Notes under the pieces: generated by a model | Told to the model about the DNA's origin: nothing | The model's input: the letters and a program-made list of their open reading frames with translations, nothing else | Database searches by the model: none | Shown: positions 40,273-52,000 of the stretch, in pieces | Numbering within the stretch: position 1 is the first letter of the stretch | How the letters are laid out: every line of letters begins with the position of its first letter | Virus record (IMG/VR): IMGVR_UViG_3300034061_006146 | Location: 1 to 56,447 of that record | Source of the DNA: a virus | DNA: 56,447 nt | Reading direction: 5' to 3' (one strand) | Program-made: the position numbers and the translations under genes

Positions 40273-42447
40273 ATGGCAGTTGCACCATTAATAAAACCAA
40301 TACAGACGCAGAAAGGAATGTTCTATTCATTCCAAAGCGCTATTGAGGACCTAAGCTTAACGTTTAATAATAACACAAATAAGTTTAGATTTTCAAAGTT
40401 CGCGTTGTTACGTATTCCAGAGATTGGGATTCCAGCAACAATGCAAACTGATAATAAAGTTCAGTTCCTAGCCCTTGGTGAAACTCCTTTGCTTAATAAC
40501 TTATCAACTAATGAAAATATTAACCTAGCTAATAGTTTTCAAAACTATGCTCTAAACTTTGAGAGCTTATTAATTTCTCAATCAACTTATAATCGTGAAA
40601 AGAAACTAAATGTTTCAGAAAGAGTTTTTTGGAAATGGCTAAAGGAATTAGGAGCAGTCCGTTGGAGAGATGCAACGTCAGCTGAGGTTATTCAAACTCT
40701 ACCTGCTGGTGAAAAGCGCTGGGCTGAGGATTGGTTCAATCCAACTCTATCAACCTATGATCGAGTAGTTAAGTATATCGGAGAAATTGATGTAGTTAAT
40801 TCAGTTCGCAGTAAAGATAATTCGTACAGTGAATTATACATTCACGTTCCAACAAATGTGGGTTCAACTCCAACTGTTCTTTTCAATTCAAAACCTGATG
40901 AGAATTACGGACCTGGAATGTTGATCGTTAATACACCAGGCGATCCATTAGATGTTGAGTACTTAAACGGTAGACATTATAATGATACTCACCCATTTGC
41001 TGGAATGAGCCTTGAAGCATTCTATGATCTAGATACAAATTCAGTTAGTACAAAGATCTCTGATACTCTAACCGTTCAGCCTACAACTACTGGATTTTGG
41101 TGGGGAGCTTCATCGATTAATAATTCGTACTACACAGATCAAGCTGCGTATTTTGGAACTCCGTATGGTGTCACAAGTTCAAATCCTAAAGTTCAAAGAA
41201 TTTTCAAGAATCACAATAGCGGTACGCGAACAGTAGAATATCTACGTTCAACGCTAGACGGTGTTGTAATCGATTTTAATCTATCAAACTATTTGATAGC
41301 TTCTCAAAATCCAGCCATTAAATCTTTCTCTCAATTAAATGATAGTTACACAAATGAAGATTTTGAATTTAATGCAATCCTAATTTATTATGATGTGTAT
41401 GATCCTGCACCAAATGCGGTTGCTGGAACAGAGCCAGTTAGCGTAACTAATTTATACGGTGTTTATTTCTTAAATAAAGTTGTTCAAAGTGGCAGTGAAT
41501 TCATTATTCCAATGATCACCAAGAATAAACCAGATACAATCAATAAAACAAACGGTAATTCATTTGCATTTAAAGTTAACGTTAAGTTCGATACATCAAT
41601 CGAAGATGTGGCAGTTGAAAAATCAGTGAATGATTATAATACTTTTTCGTTAAATTTATTTACTGATGTTTTAACCGAAATGCGAAGTCTACAGACAAAG
41701 TTTAACGATAAGCTCCTAGAACTTAACACACTATCCGATGAAGTTGACTTAGCTAAAGACGCTCTATTAAATACAACTGCTCTAAAAAGCCTAGCCACTA
41801 GAATCAGCGTGATTGAAACTACCGTTGCTGCCTCAACTGCTGCATTTGCAGAAGCCTCAGCAATAATGGATTTAATTGATTCAACTAATGCAAGGATTGA
41901 TGAAATCTTGAGTAATACTACGTCACTACAAATAAAATACAATACGGATTCCTTTAAACCAGGCTATGGAGTCTTTTTAGATAAGAGAATTCCTGGAGAA
42001 ATCACGTTCTATTCTGACATTCAAGCTTTTTCTAAAATCATTGAATCAGACTTTAGTTCAAATACACTAGGTTCAAGAACTGAAAGCTTAGGAATTGGTG
42101 GAACTCAAATTCGACACTTAAAAGTTAATGGATCAGGAAATCCAATTCCGTGGACAATGGACCGTAATTTAACGTTGTTCATTGATGATTCATTTAATAC
42201 TTGGAGGGCAGGTCAATCATTAAAAATAGTTTGTGATTCTCAAATCATTCCAGATTCTTACACTATCACAATAAAAACGGATTCACAGGACATCGTTAAT
42301 GCAGGAAGCCAATACAGCGTAATAATTGCAACATTGACCTCAGCCGATTTCATAACAACGTATGGCCGAACTGGAAAACCTATTATTGAAATAGTATGTA
42401 AGGATCCTAAAACTTTAACGTTCGTCGTCGATAAAATAATTAGATAA
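40273..42447 (+). CDS. Large virion protein, 724 aa, with coiled-coil segment
   Basis: 724 residues. The N-terminal 450 residues are mixed beta with many aromatic positions. About 455-550 is a clear coiled coil (EMRSLQTKFNDKLLELNTLSDEV...STNARIDEILS), followed by a beta domain of about 150 residues. No family was recognised. It starts 14 bases after the preceding gene without its own promoter motif and ends 5 bases before the next, so it is within the late tail operon. Baseplate or tail-fibre attachment is inferred. Confidence 0.75.
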   Translation: MAVAPLIKPIQTQKGMFYSFQSAIEDLSLTFNNNTNKFRFSKFALLRIPEIGIPATMQTDNKVQFLALGETPLLNNLSTNENINLANSFQNYALNFESLLISQSTYNREKKLNVSERVFWKWLKELGAVRWRDATSAEVIQTLPAGEKRWAEDWFNPTLSTYDRVVKYIGEIDVVNSVRSKDNSYSELYIHVPTNVGSTPTVLFNSKPDENYGPGMLIVNTPGDPLDVEYLNGRHYNDTHPFAGMSLEAFYDLDTNSVSTKISDTLTVQPTTTGFWWGASSINNSYYTDQAAYFGTPYGVTSSNPKVQRIFKNHNSGTRTVEYLRSTLDGVVIDFNLSNYLIASQNPAIKSFSQLNDSYTNEDFEFNAILIYYDVYDPAPNAVAGTEPVSVTNLYGVYFLNKVVQSGSEFIIPMITKNKPDTINKTNGNSFAFKVNVKFDTSIEDVAVEKSVNDYNTFSLNLFTDVLTEMRSLQTKFNDKLLELNTLSDEVDLAKDALLNTTALKSLATRISVIETTVAASTAAFAEASAIMDLIDSTNARIDEILSNTTSLQIKYNTDSFKPGYGVFLDKRIPGEITFYSDIQAFSKIIESDFSSNTLGSRTESLGIGGTQIRHLKVNGSGNPIPWTMDRNLTLFIDDSFNTWRAGQSLKIVCDSQIIPDSYTITIKTDSQDIVNAGSQYSVIIATLTSADFITTYGRTGKPIIEIVCKDPKTLTFVVDKIIR

Positions 42448-42452
42448 ACTAA

Positions 42453-45400
42453 ATGGCAGATAAATCATCACTAACCGATTACTTAGCAGAGCTTGGAGTT
42501 GATATTAACAACATGCAAGAATTCTTGCTTAAACTTAACACGTCCTTATCGACTAAGGCCAATTCAGTTAGTGTCACTCAAATTTTACAGGATGGATCTA
42601 CTGCAAAATACAATATTCCGTCCTTTGGTTATCTAAACACCCAAATTCAAAATATTGAAGAAAAGTTTAATAGCTTATTAAGCGGTAATGCAAATCAATT
42701 AGGAGTCAAGGATAAAGACGGTAATTTAAGAACTTTTGAACTAAAGGACATCTCTACTGTGATTGATGACTTAGAAAGAGTAAGCTCAACTGGAGTCGCA
42801 GTGCCGGCAGCCTTTAATTATAAAACAAATTGGTTCTTTGAATCTTTCTTGAATCCATTGCTCTATGTTAATATCGACACATCAACGATAACAACGGATC
42901 CAGATATTAATAAATTTGAAGTTATCCGAGTAATCATAACTTCTCAAATTGCCAGTGATACTCAATACTTTGATGCTACTTATAAAGGTAAAAACGATTT
43001 ACTGTATTCAGCTGTAATCAAAGATCTAAACAATCGAGGTATTCAATACTTTGAAGATACTGCTGAACTATTACTTTCACCAGCTAAAAACACGGTTAGA
43101 GGAGCATTTGACGTTCTCGATATTTTAGAAGACAGTGAGACTGAGCTAGTCGGTGGACAAACTTTGACTTCTAGCATACGTACTTACCGTCTAAATACTT
43201 TACAATACGTTGGCTTAACTGATAGTACATCAAGTGGAACTATTGAAAAGACCCTAAAGAGAGGAGATCACTTAATCACTACAGATAATAGTGAATTTAT
43301 AATTAAATCAGTTGACACTAATTCTCGCACAATAGTACTTGAACTCGTTTTTGGTTCAAGTGGAATTGCAATGGGCCGTGACCAATTAAGAATCAAGCCG
43401 ATTCTTGAAAGATCTACGCTTGTTCAATTAAACGTTGGATACAATGAAAGAAACCTAATTTTCCTAAGACCAGTTAGCGATAGGCTTGCCGTAACCACCG
43501 ACCAGTACTCTCAAGGCTTTGGAATTTACACCAACGATCTAACTATAACAATGCAAAACGGTAAAGAGTTGAACTTAACTCAATTTTACCAAAATTTTGT
43601 GTCAGATTTTGGACTACTTTTCTTGAATTATGCAAAGGAGAAAAAATTACCTGCATCGTTAGGTGAGAGCCCAAATCCGGTTGTTGCAACCGCTACTAAT
43701 TTTAAAGTTATTCAAATAGACCAGCATATACAAGATGCTGATAATACTCTTGCGGTAAAACAAAAGATTGCAGCAAAGGAGCAAAGTTCATCTCAGATCT
43801 CTGAGCTTGATAAGCAAATTAGCGCAACTCGAGCTAACTTAAATACAAATGCTTCATTAAATGAAGGTCAAAAGCTAAAACTCGAGCAGGACTTAAAAAC
43901 CTATGCGGATCGCCGATTGACTCTTAGTAAGACTTTGCAGAGTCTAGTGTCGGATATTACAACATCAATCAAATCAACTCCAAGTTTCATAACTAATCCA
44001 GAATACAGAGTTAGAGGTTTTTGGGCTATTCCAGAACCTAGACAGACTCTACACGGATTACAAAACGTTGCTCAATTTAAAATATCTTATCGTACTCTAA
44101 GTAAGACCGGTAGCAGTAAAACTGCCGATCAAATAGAGTTCGTTGATGCTAATGGAAATAAAGTAACTGGAGCATTCTCTCCGTGGAGAGAATACTTATC
44201 TAAGGCCAGAACCAAGAAATTAAATACATCAACTGGTTATTATGAATGGGCTGATGAAAATTTAGCTGACCCAGATGCAGTTAACTCAAACCAATTAGAC
44301 ATTCCAATTAAAAAAGGCGAAGTTATTGAAATCAGAATCAAGAGTTTATCTGAAGCAGGTTGGCCAGATTCTCCAATTGAATCAGTTTGGTCTGATAGTA
44401 TTCTTGTTGAATTTCCAGCTAATATTGAAACAGTAGAAGACGCAACCATCGTATCTCAACAAGCATTCGCAGATGAGGCACGACTTAACTTTCAAGATGA
44501 ATTAAATTCAAAAGGACTAGACATTCACCTTTCCACCGCATTCACGACTCGTGACAAGTACTATGCTCACAAAGCAGAAGATATAGCAAGCGGATTTTTT
44601 GCAAGCGATGGAAACATTGTTGACCTTTACACAAAACTAAAGGCAATTGCCGATGACCTATCAGCAGTTCAAACTTCAATTTCTACTGGTGCTGGAGCCC
44701 TAAAAGTAAGTATTATTGATCAATTAGGTAATGAAAAAGAAGTAAAGAACGGAGATTCAATTTCTCTTTTTGCTGGATATTATAAAGATCTAATCAAAGA
44801 CACTAGTGTAACTCCAGTACAATACACTCATGGAAAAGTAGTAGCCGTTCAGTACATTGTACAATTACAAAACACTTCACAAACTGCATTACAATTAATT
44901 TCAACTCTAGCTGGCGGAATTGGAGTTCCAGCAGATGCCTCAAATCCAACAGCGTTCCCTACCTCTAATTATCATAAGAATTTAAGGTATGATCGAGTTC
45001 CTATTGTAATCAATAATGCAACTGATCAAACCATCAGTAACTTTGCGCAAAAAGATGGATACCAATCTGGACAAGTTCAAAGCCAATTCATGTACGCTAG
45101 GTACAAAGACATTACTTTAGCAAATGATTTATATGCAGGAGACGGTATTCAACCAGCATTTTATCCGTACGCCAACGCTGGCAATTATAATTACGGAGGT
45201 TGGCTAATAGGTTCAACCTACGTGCCTTACTCATACGGTCACTATCTTCCATTTGATCCAACACTGTCCGTTACTCCTTACCCAACGGTCGCTAATGCAA
45301 ATGTATGGAATGGGACATTGACTGGATCAGTACCAAACGGCGGAGGTAAATTAAGCGAATTTTGCATACATAAAGATCATCCGCTCATAGATACTGCATG

Positions 45401-46031
45401 GAATCAATCAACTTGGGTGCCAGCTAGACCTTCTTATGCAAGCGGTGACACGCTTCAAAAATACTTACCGTTTAGCCAAGCCATACACTGTGAAATAACT
45501 GAGGCTGAAGTAACGAATGTGTTTGGTGCAAACTACTTACAACAAGCAGCGTATCAAAGACCTGCTAATCCAACACTAGGTACACCTTCCGCTAGTTTAA
45601 ATGACAATATGTATCCTATCAAAAACGGATTCTTAAATAATGATGAGTATTTGATAGGAAAATACACATGTGGCGCCTACTTATACATGGCACCATCCAA
45701 TTATTCTGCAATATCAGTTGCAGGATTAAGCCCGTCTGGTGCAACTAAACCGCTTGCAAACGGAGCGGCTAATGCAATTAAGATTCCTCTAATATTCCAA
45801 TTTAGAGCATCTGATAAACTTGGGTACATTGGTGGTTGGAGATTAGCGAATCCTACTGGTTTAAAAAATGTAAAGTATTCTAAGAAATTAGGACTGGACA
45901 TATATTCAGTAGGCTCAGTATTCTCATTTGATGTGACTGTTGGAACACAATATGAAAAAGAAACAGCAGTAGTTGTTCCACTTAGCCAGCTTGATATTGC
46001 AACCTTTAGTGCGGTCGGTGCAGCAGATTAA
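42453..46031 (+). CDS. Large virion protein, 1192 aa, with coiled coil and FN3-like module
   Basis: 1192 residues. The start (1-75) is helical and polar. A Lys/Gln/Glu coiled coil lies around 420-510 (KIAAKEQSSSQISELDKQISATRANL). It is followed by a fibronectin-III-like module (about 515-665: YRVRGFWAIPEP...VAQFKISYRTLS...GEVIEIRIKSLSEAGWPDSPIESVWS), a pattern common in phage tail-tip and fibre proteins. The C-terminal 400 residues are Tyr/Pro/Gly-rich. No specific family was recognised. Tail baseplate or receptor-side role by context. Confidence 0.75.
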   Translation: MADKSSLTDYLAELGVDINNMQEFLLKLNTSLSTKANSVSVTQILQDGSTAKYNIPSFGYLNTQIQNIEEKFNSLLSGNANQLGVKDKDGNLRTFELKDISTVIDDLERVSSTGVAVPAAFNYKTNWFFESFLNPLLYVNIDTSTITTDPDINKFEVIRVIITSQIASDTQYFDATYKGKNDLLYSAVIKDLNNRGIQYFEDTAELLLSPAKNTVRGAFDVLDILEDSETELVGGQTLTSSIRTYRLNTLQYVGLTDSTSSGTIEKTLKRGDHLITTDNSEFIIKSVDTNSRTIVLELVFGSSGIAMGRDQLRIKPILERSTLVQLNVGYNERNLIFLRPVSDRLAVTTDQYSQGFGIYTNDLTITMQNGKELNLTQFYQNFVSDFGLLFLNYAKEKKLPASLGESPNPVVATATNFKVIQIDQHIQDADNTLAVKQKIAAKEQSSSQISELDKQISATRANLNTNASLNEGQKLKLEQDLKTYADRRLTLSKTLQSLVSDITTSIKSTPSFITNPEYRVRGFWAIPEPRQTLHGLQNVAQFKISYRTLSKTGSSKTADQIEFVDANGNKVTGAFSPWREYLSKARTKKLNTSTGYYEWADENLADPDAVNSNQLDIPIKKGEVIEIRIKSLSEAGWPDSPIESVWSDSILVEFPANIETVEDATIVSQQAFADEARLNFQDELNSKGLDIHLSTAFTTRDKYYAHKAEDIASGFFASDGNIVDLYTKLKAIADDLSAVQTSISTGAGALKVSIIDQLGNEKEVKNGDSISLFAGYYKDLIKDTSVTPVQYTHGKVVAVQYIVQLQNTSQTALQLISTLAGGIGVPADASNPTAFPTSNYHKNLRYDRVPIVINNATDQTISNFAQKDGYQSGQVQSQFMYARYKDITLANDLYAGDGIQPAFYPYANAGNYNYGGWLIGSTYVPYSYGHYLPFDPTLSVTPYPTVANANVWNGTLTGSVPNGGGKLSEFCIHKDHPLIDTAWNQSTWVPARPSYASGDTLQKYLPFSQAIHCEITEAEVTNVFGANYLQQAAYQRPANPTLGTPSASLNDNMYPIKNGFLNNDEYLIGKYTCGAYLYMAPSNYSAISVAGLSPSGATKPLANGAANAIKIPLIFQFRASDKLGYIGGWRLANPTGLKNVKYSKKLGLDIYSVGSVFSFDVTVGTQYEKETAVVVPLSQLDIATFSAVGAAD

Positions 46032-46048
46032 AATATTAATATAAATTC

Positions 46049-49000
46049 GTGGTAACATACACTCAACTTGCTGAGAGAAACGTAAGCTTTCAACTACTAA
46101 GAACTAATCCAAAGTTAACTACCAATATCAAGTTGACAGTTGACTCCGATGGAGGTTTGTGGTTAAATTCAATTAATGCAAATGAACAGCTTGCTGATCA
46201 GAAGTACAAGAGATTTGCAATAAATGAAAACTCAAGCCACGAAATCAATCTACATAGATTTTATGATAATGGAAAAACCCCAGCATCAATTGCATACCAA
46301 GTAGGTTCAACGATTGGCCGTAACGCTGTAGCAAAAGATCTTAAAGATCAGTTTGATTTTGATCTTTACACAAGTGGCGCAAAATACTTAACAAGCCGTC
46401 AATACGCTGAGAAATTTTCGTACTTTGCTCCGTTATACTTAGATCAAGTTGTTCCAACTAAATTCGTAATTTTCAAAATGCCCGGCCCTTCAAATTACAC
46501 AGCTGGACAAGGTAAAACTTTACAAACTATATCAGTTGAGGATTTTGCAACCGATGCCTTCAAACAAGCAACCATTGTCAAGGTTTTCGATTTAGGTAAA
46601 ACTTCAAAAATTGGTCAATACCTAGAGAACATGGTAAAAAATCCCATGTTCACCAGAAAACCAATGTACATTAATCATAAACTTGATGGATACTCATTAT
46701 ATCGAGGAGCATCAATTGCATCTGGTACATACGTTGAAATCCCTGAACAATTGAGTACAGTATTCAGCAGGTCCTTACCTCTATTAAAAATAGAGGAATT
46801 TGTGACTTTAGGGTATGAAAGAAACCGAATCGTTTACCCAAAAATACTAAATATTGAATTTTTGTTTGATGATGAGACTTCAAGCCCTTATGAATTTAAT
46901 AGATATTTTGGATTTTATTGTAATGACATTGATTTAGAAGAATTTGAAATTGATTTAGATCGAATGTATTCAGAGTCGTCTGAAAACGTAATCGCAGTAG
47001 AGGCAGTAGATCAACTCACATTATCTCCAAGCTCAACATTTAGTTTACAAGCAACTGGAACTAATTTAGACGATTTAGGAGTTTCAAATGTTTCATTCAG
47101 TGGATCTGGAAATATTGAGGTTACTGGAGTAACTTTTAGTGGTGGAGTTTTGACTATTACTGGAACATACACAAGCTTTCCTCAAGGAACTACTCTAACC
47201 ATTACAGCAGACCGTATAAATCCAATAATTTTTGAATATCGAAGTTCAACAATTAGTGATCCGTGGATAGAATTAGAAACATTAAATTTTAATCCATTAA
47301 CTAATGATCAACCGTTACCGGTTAAATATACACAGTCCGATGACATTTCTTTCATCCTAACTAATTCAACTGGTGTTAAATTAAATGGTAAAGGAATAAA
47401 TCAAGACCTTAGCGATATTAACCTAAATAGAACATCTACTGAGACTTTATTTTTTCCATATCTTAAAGGAAAGACTGGCGATCTTCATTTGATTAATCCA
47501 GAAGATTGGAATCAGGATGGATCTCTTGTAACATTTAAAATTGATGATGTCCGAATTGATCTAGGTACGTTATTCGGCCCAACCGATTTAATTTCTCAGC
47601 CCACTGCAGCCGTTTCAGATATTGATACTAGATCAACCGTTGCATTACAAATAGTTAATAAACCAAACCACCTAGATCGTCTTAGAATATATCACCCAAG
47701 TGGAAGCTGTTTTGATGTTAATGATATTGGTGGTCGATATGACGAGGTTATTTTTGTAAAATCGTATTTTACAGGCGGCCCATCTAGCTTACCTAGTTCT
47801 ACTGCGTACACCGTGTCGTATCCTGACATTCCTACTATAACCTTCTCAGCGACCGATCCAAATTCTGTCCCTCCTTCAAATACTCAATATTCTCCAGCAA
47901 CAATTGGAACACAATACATTTCGTCAATAAACAACAGTAAGTGGTATTTTAACGGAACTGAATACGTTGAAGGAGTATATGGTTCTAGAATATACGTAAA
48001 TGCTGATCTTGATATTAATCAAATAATTGAAGCTCTATATGGAGTAACCATTGAATTAAGAGATTCTTCAATACTTGCTGTTCCGAGTGAAATAGGTTTC
48101 TCATTCATACAGTCTCGTAAATTTGGAGATTCGTATGGTGAGTTAAAAATTAGAGTAATCTCAGCAAATCCAAATACATTTAAAATTAATGGGGAATCCA
48201 CTTCATCTACGGTATTTGCAGATGGAGGTTTCTTGGATAAACCTCATGCTCTAATTGATGTAGGTAATATTCAAAAGCTAACTCCGATATTAGACAATAT
48301 TGTAGTTAAGACCAATACTAATTGGTCAAAAATCAGTAGAGTAAGTAGAGTCTTTGATCTATTTAAAGTTGAGATAACTTCAGCTGGGATGGAAGAAGCA
48401 ATGAGCTACTTCAATAAGTATTCAACCATTGAATTAGTTGATGATGAAGTGGTTAACGTAATTTATGATAAAATCGAGATCCGAAAATTATACAAACCAA
48501 CAATCGGCGTATTATCTCTATTTGAGATAATGGATATTGACTTTTCAACTTACTCAACTAGATACTCAAGAAATTTATTACTTGACCTATACAAAGACGT
48601 GTACATTCCACCAAATGTTAACCTATTAGATTTCACAAAGTATACATATCAAATAATTGGTGACGGCGACATTGAGATAAATGGCGTATTATACGATATT
48701 GCATCGGTCGGGGCAGGCACAAGACCTCTAGTTTGGCAGAATACTCCAGAGATTTCAAAGTACACAGTCGTTAGAGGAGATGCTATTTTAATATACGGTA
48801 AGAAATTACCAAATACTACGCTTGATCCAACTAGCACAGCATATCCAGATAGATTAGATCTTCCGTACTACGATGGATCAAATGATCTAATTGACTATAG
48901 TGGTCCTTTTGCGCTTAAAGCAAATCACGCATACCAAAGTTCGCAAAACTTAACTTATCAAAATAGAGATCGATATTTACTAGGTAATGTATCAAGCGAA

Positions 49001-52000
49001 TACCATGTGTATTTAGAAAATTTCAATTCAGAGTACGCAACCGCAGGTAGAGTAATCCCATACATAACTAAATGGGGTCTAGAAGACTCAACTGATAGTC
49101 GAGATAATCCATATAGATTGAACTCAGATTTAATGTTCGGTAAAGATAACTTTGGTCCGTCTCATAGAGAATCTTCTCCAACTCCTGAAAAATTAACGCA
49201 TGAATGGTTCTATATTGAATCAGATTTTGGGTATACAATTGACCCAAAACTAGCCAGACATAATTTTTCGTATTTTGATTCTCCGTTAGACATCAATCAA
49301 TTAATAAACTCTAATCAATATTTTGAGACATATTTTACATACATTCCTAAAGTTAATGGAATGGAAGTAGACAGACCTCAATTTAGATATTCTATATTGA
49401 ATAAAAATAAGTTCACTAAACAATATGAAACCTTGTTTAAGGGAGCAATGTTTAGATTTTATGAAATAGATGATTTTGGAAATTCCGTAATTGATACTAA
49501 TCGATTTGAGGATTATAAATTTAGCGTATTGCTAAAGCCAGTAAAAGAAGTACCGTCAATAACTAGACAACCGATTAAGTATCGAGTGATTGAGAACACG
49601 ACTGCTAAAACAATAACAGTCCTAATAGAAGTTGCAGTAGGCCATAAAGATCAGCTTAGCCCAATTTTATTACAATCGAACTGGTCAACTCCAACCAATG
49701 ATTTAATAGATCAAACTACTGTATTTAGAAATTCAATCCGCTCTCCAAAAACCCAGTATTCGATTGATACGACAATTACTGTTTCAAGCATAACGACCTA
49801 TCTGAATTTAATAAACGGCATGACTCTTGTTCCAGCTGACCTTGGAAAAACTGTGCATATTATTTATGCTCCAGTAATCTCTCCGTCTAGCTCGCCAATG
49901 CCTCTGTACTCAACCATCATTGCGTCAGAGGGATCTCCAGTATATGAAGATGTAAACAATGGACTGATTGTGACTGGTGATAGATTAGGGGAACGAGTAT
50001 ACGCAAATGTTTCGCAAGCAATTTCAATACCGCTTAACCAAGGAACTTATCCATGCGTTAAAATCCAGTCAGCTTTTCAAGACAGCTGGACGTTAGATAC
50101 TTCCAGTGCTGGTGTTGGCGAAATTACACCAAGTGCAGCTTTTACCAGTGCTTTAAATGGCGGAACTTTAAATATTAGTCAAATATCGGCTTCTACTTCT
50201 CCATATTTTGTGGATGGAGCAATAGACCATAGCTATAAACTTTCCCAAATTTTACAAGCAGGTAATGAATTTAGCATCATATATGGAATCACAAATATTA
50301 GCATAGAGGAAGCAAAATACACAGTCGCTTCCGCAATCAGTTATTCCAGCGGAGTATTCACAATACCGGTTTCGTATTCGAGCGGTGGAGTATTCACTCC
50401 ATTATCAACGGGTGCATCCGTTATTTTTAAATCAAATTGGGTTATTTCAAATCCAGATGACTCAGAGTCAGTTGCAACCAATACATTTTCAATAGAAAAT
50501 AATACTGCCTACTATGATTCAATGTTTGGAGATTATCGAATACAGTTTACCGATGTTTCTAACATGACTCACTCTTTTTTATATTTTGCAAAACACAAGA
50601 AATATAATAACAAAGCAGCAGCGTACTCAACTATTAAACTATCAAGAGGCGTTGACCTATCAGCTAGCGGTATTTCATTAGATCCTTTAACCTTTCAGCC
50701 TGTTTCCATTGAGACTAAAAGGCTACAGGGGCTAGTCGACTATGATTCAACTGCCGACTCGGAAATATCTCAATCAAATATAGGATTTTCACCATTTTAT
50801 GTCATTAAACCTGGCGTCAAAAATATTCTATTACAAATTGACTCAGCAAGTTCAATAACTCCAACTAACTTGTCTAACTCTGCTCTTGTTGAAGACGGTA
50901 TACTTGGAGCAAATCAAAACCTAATCTCTCTAACTCAGAATGCATCACAAGATTTTAATCTAGTCATTCCATCGACGGTTAACCTTGGAGATACTGTTTC
51001 ATTTTCTTATTCTGGAGCCGGAGTACCTAACGGAACTTCTGCAACTTGGATAGACCAGGCTCAACATTTCCAACTATTTGGAGGAGTTAACTATTTTGAA
51101 AAACTATTCGGAAATCTTTCATTTGCAAAATTCGTTCAACTATTAGAACAATCGCAAGATATAATTAGTTGGGAATCGTATACTGATGGAATTAATTTAA
51201 GCGCTAAAAAGCTCTCAATTGAAGTTCTAGTAGCGGATGAAATTTCAAAATCAACAATTGTTAGAATTGACCCAGCGACAGTTCAGTCAGGTCAAATAAA
51301 TCAAACAGCTGGCGTAACTCTAAGTGAAGTTCCATCCCAATCGTATTCAGTGAATCGATATTCTGGAGAATATGATATTATCACCAGGCCTATTGCTGGA
51401 TTCAAATACAATTTTTCAATAAACGGCAATGATTTAACTAGTGCAAACGTATGTTTAAATCCACGAGTTGAAAATTTCTTTATATTGCCGGAGTTTGAAT
51501 TTGTAAAGTATTCAAAAACATCAATTCTTGATCTTGAGAATAGTCAGAACTATTCAGCCGAATATCCGCTAATTGGCGAAACTCCAATCGACCGAACTTC
51601 ATTAAATATCCTATCCTCAAGTTGGGATTATAATTATCATTTTGAATATTCAACAAAAACTAATTTTGCAAGAATTCCTGGGAGCCGTAGAGTCACCGAA
51701 GACTATTCATTTGTTTCTAAATTAATTAATGTTCCAATGAATTTTACGATTGAAGACTTTACCGTTGTTGAAGTAAGCAATGCAAATTTCATAACATCAA
51801 TTGCGTCTGAGGCCAATCTTGTGTACTCAATTTTTACAAATGAAGTTAGGTTTAAATTAAACATCTCTGACCTAATTACTAAACACCTATCAAATAATGG
51901 TCTTAGAGCCCAATTTCAAAAGTTCTTTAAGGACGAGTTTGGTAGCTTAATAACCTCAAGCGTAGAATTCTTTGGAGACTTAACTTTTGAACAATATCTT